This document shows, piece by piece, positions 19,511-21,080 of a stretch of 21,080 nucleotides of DNA. This DNA comes from a virus. The stretch spans positions 1-21,080 of the IMG/VR virus record IMGVR_UViG_3300020395_000133; one strand, 5' to 3'. The position numbers were made by a program, and so were the translations under genes. Below the pieces are notes generated by a model, which was not told the DNA's origin, searched no databases, and worked only from the letters and a program-made list of their open reading frames with translations. Each line of letters opens with the position of its first letter. Position 1 is the stretch's first letter.

Positions 19511-20344
19511 TTATATTACTGCTACCCAATACCTTAAAAGAGAAGTTCCACCATAATTATCATTTCTAATTCTATCCGATCCACTACATGCACCACCATT
19601 ATTATCTTCTATGTGTTCTGTGCATCCAGTACCTTCACACCAACATACAACAGCACCACCACTAGCATCCCAAGATGATGAGTTAAATGTATAACTTATA
19701 TTAGATGGATAACCAGATGAAGTTGTATTAATAAATGAAGTCTGCCATAATGTAGCAGATTGTGCTTCAGTTGCCCATTGTCCTAAATCAGTATCTTCAT
19801 AACAAACCCAGTTGACATCATTCAACCACCCTCTACCAGATACATTTTGATCTATCCACCAACCACTTGTACTATTAGTTCCAAAGGTTGTTGTCTCAAT
19901 AGAATCTAAGTATCCATATTGATTGTAACTACCATATGAATATGAGTTGTGTCTACTTACCAATGCCCAAGCATTAGTAGAACCTATACTACCACCAGCA
20001 AACGAATCAAACTTAACATATACTTGTTGGACTCCTAATGAACCCGTATCAATATAATATATCCCGTCACTAGTTATACCAGCATCTCTAAGAGCTTTAG
20101 GAGAAGAAGCAGGGTTAGCAGCAGTTCCTGGTACTGCTGCAGTTCCTCCAGCAGTGCTTACCCAATTATTAGCAGAAGCATCAGCATTTGGTGTGTAAAC
20201 ATACAAACTACCAGCAGTGTTAGTTGATTTAACATAACAAATATCACCCACTGTTCCTTGAGGTAAGTTCTCAGCAGGATGTAATGGTAAATTAATACCT
20301 ACGGTTGAACTTGCGGTTTCTATAGTTAATTTACCAGATGCCAT
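19511..20344 (-). CDS. Tail-fibre protein with fibrinogen-like domain (277 aa)
   Basis: Residues about 80-120 read ASSPKALRDAGITSDGIYYI followed by QVYVKFDSFAGG and NAWALVSRH. This matches the start of fibrinogen-related (FReD) domains ('SCxEL...G..SGVY.I..' then '..YCD....GGW.L..R'). The C-terminal part has GAVVCWCEGTGCTEHIEDN and further Cys pairs. The N-terminal 78 residues are a typical fibre attachment segment. FReD-like domains bind surface glycans in other systems; here a receptor-binding role is inferred. Preceded by a late promoter at 20376-20369. Confidence 0.8.
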   Translation of the reverse strand: MASGKLTIETASSTVGINLPLHPAENLPQGTVGDICYVKSTNTAGSLYVYTPNADASANNWVSTAGGTAAVPGTAANPASSPKALRDAGITSDGIYYIDTGSLGVQQVYVKFDSFAGGSIGSTNAWALVSRHNSYSYGSYNQYGYLDSIETTTFGTNSTSGWWIDQNVSGRGWLNDVNWVCYEDTDLGQWATEAQSATLWQTSFINTTSSGYPSNISYTFNSSSWDASGGAVVCWCEGTGCTEHIEDNNGGACSGSDRIRNDNYGGTSLLRYWVAVI

Positions 20345-20368
20345 GTTATACTATAACTCCTATGCTTA

Positions 20369-20376
20369 TATTTATA
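20369..20376 (-). promoter_or_regulatory. Late promoter TATAAATA
   Basis: An exact TATAAATA on the minus strand lies between the LamG-like gene and the fibre gene, about 25 bases before the fibre ATG at 20344. A GGAG is seen further down the leader. Confidence 0.65.
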
Positions 20377-21080
20377 CTCCGAAACGAGTTCTCGTCTTAG
20401 TATAATGTTCTAATACTTTTGCATCACTCCACACTTCTTCAAACAAGAAAAGTTGAGCAATATCACCCTCATAGTAAATACTGTTTCTACTACCATTATT
20501 ACTTGTTGCTTCAGAACCATCTCCTATAAATCCCCAACGTCTTGAACCATTTCCAAAGTATGAGAAACTATAACTATGGGTTCCATCTAAAACACCATCA
20601 AGATAAAATCTTATGTTGTTACTACTACTAGCATTATTAACAGTACAAACACCAAAATGCCAACTACCATCATTTGCAGGTGTGTTACTTACAATATCAT
20701 AACAACAAGTGCTGTTAGAACTACCAGCAAATTGTAGTTTGCCATGCTGACCAATGTTCCAACCTATAACTTCAGATCTATCCCAGTCATACCATGACCA
20801 GTTATCAAAGTCATAACCTCCACCTGAGTTTGGTGATCCATATGAAGTTCTAAACCAACAACCTTGTGTAAATTGATATAACCGACCATTATTATTAGGA
20901 CCATGTGATCCACTACTACCAAAATTTAAGTCTCTTATCCAACCATACTGGTTAGATCCATTAAAGTTCCAATATCCAATAGATCCATCACCACCACTTA
21001 CTGCTGAAGTAAAGGTAGGACTATTAACCATTTCACAATTAGCATTACTTAAATTAGGATGAGCTTTCTTAGATAACCAT
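20372..21080 (-). CDS. LamG/concanavalin-like tail protein, 5' end outside window
   Basis: The frame stays open to the window edge beyond the first ATG at 21031, reading WLSKKAHPNLSNANCEMVNS. The visible part is therefore the C-terminal section of a longer protein. The domain pattern is typical of LamG-like phage proteins: MVNSPTFTSAVSGGDGSIGY, WNFNGSNQYGW, DGSWHFGVCTVNN, NIRFYLDGVLDG and the closing DIAQLFLFEEVWSDAKVLEH. Such beta-sandwich domains bind carbohydrates and serve in host recognition. A start at 21031 is possible but less likely because the frame upstream continues the same domain. It carries many Asn/Ser/Gly/Trp residues. Confidence 0.85.
   Translation of the reverse strand, partial: WLSKKAHPNLSNANCEMVNSPTFTSAVSGGDGSIGYWNFNGSNQYGWIRDLNFGSSGSHGPNNNGRLYQFTQGCWFRTSYGSPNSGGGYDFDNWSWYDWDRSEVIGWNIGQHGKLQFAGSSNSTCCYDIVSNTPANDGSWHFGVCTVNNASSSNNIRFYLDGVLDGTHSYSFSYFGNGSRRWGFIGDGSEATSNNGSRNSIYYEGDIAQLFLFEEVWSDAKVLEHYTKTRTRFGV

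Noticed and set aside
1-21080. CRISPR arrays, insertion sequences, tRNA genes, integrase or attachment sites
   Set aside because: No regularly spaced repeats, transposase or integrase motifs, or tRNA cloverleaf were seen on reading both strands.

Overview
The window looks like part of a marine T4-like myovirus genome. The most likely host is a picocyanobacterium (a cyanophage) or, less likely, SAR11. The evidence is its AT-richness, tight head-to-tail gene packing, many small ORFs with ATGA or TAATG overlaps, T4-type late promoter motifs, and a mix of 2-oxoglutarate/Fe(II) oxygenases, DNA methyltransferases and low-complexity tail adhesins. This assignment is by recall of protein families, not by a search. 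Every gene I accept is on the minus strand, so transcription runs from high to low coordinates. Both window ends cut through genes.

Layout in transcription order. (1) 21080-17230 is a tail/adhesin module: a LamG-like protein (5'-truncated by the window), a fibrinogen-like fibre protein, a zinc-ribbon protein, a small protein, a long glycine-rich adhesin and a small virion-type protein. TATAAATA-like late promoters precede three of its units. (2) 17214-10926 is an almost gap-free block with nine 2OG/Fe(II)-oxygenase-like genes, one of which has lost its catalytic residues. Embedded in it are a QueG-like double [4Fe-4S] protein and one unrecognised gene. A tenth oxygenase lies further on at 9884-9240. 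(3) 10882-9874 holds small phage proteins. (4) 9216-7980 pairs a protein with a possible PD-(D/E)xK-like nuclease motif and an overlapping beta-class DNA methyltransferase. (5) 7983-5398 holds a 34-residue peptide gene, a 372-residue protein with a weak ParB-like motif, several small proteins (one membrane-anchored), a TTG-start Cys-rich protein and a 31-residue membrane peptide. (6) 5401-3751 has a second DNA methyltransferase, about 400 bases of non-coding and probably structured RNA behind a near-consensus sigma70 promoter, and a basic protein. (7) 3652-1 has an SF2 helicase followed by a chain of small accessory genes.

The strongest candidates for something undescribed are: (a) the oxygenase array with its QueG-like Fe-S partner, apparently read from late tail promoters; (b) the structured RNA at about 4427-4060, with a long-range 18-bp helix, nested helices and a competing local hairpin; (c) a terminator-plus-promoter module repeated at four gene boundaries in the accessory region. 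I also add several genes shorter than about 60 codons and revise several starts, using Shine-Dalgarno position and stop/start overlaps.
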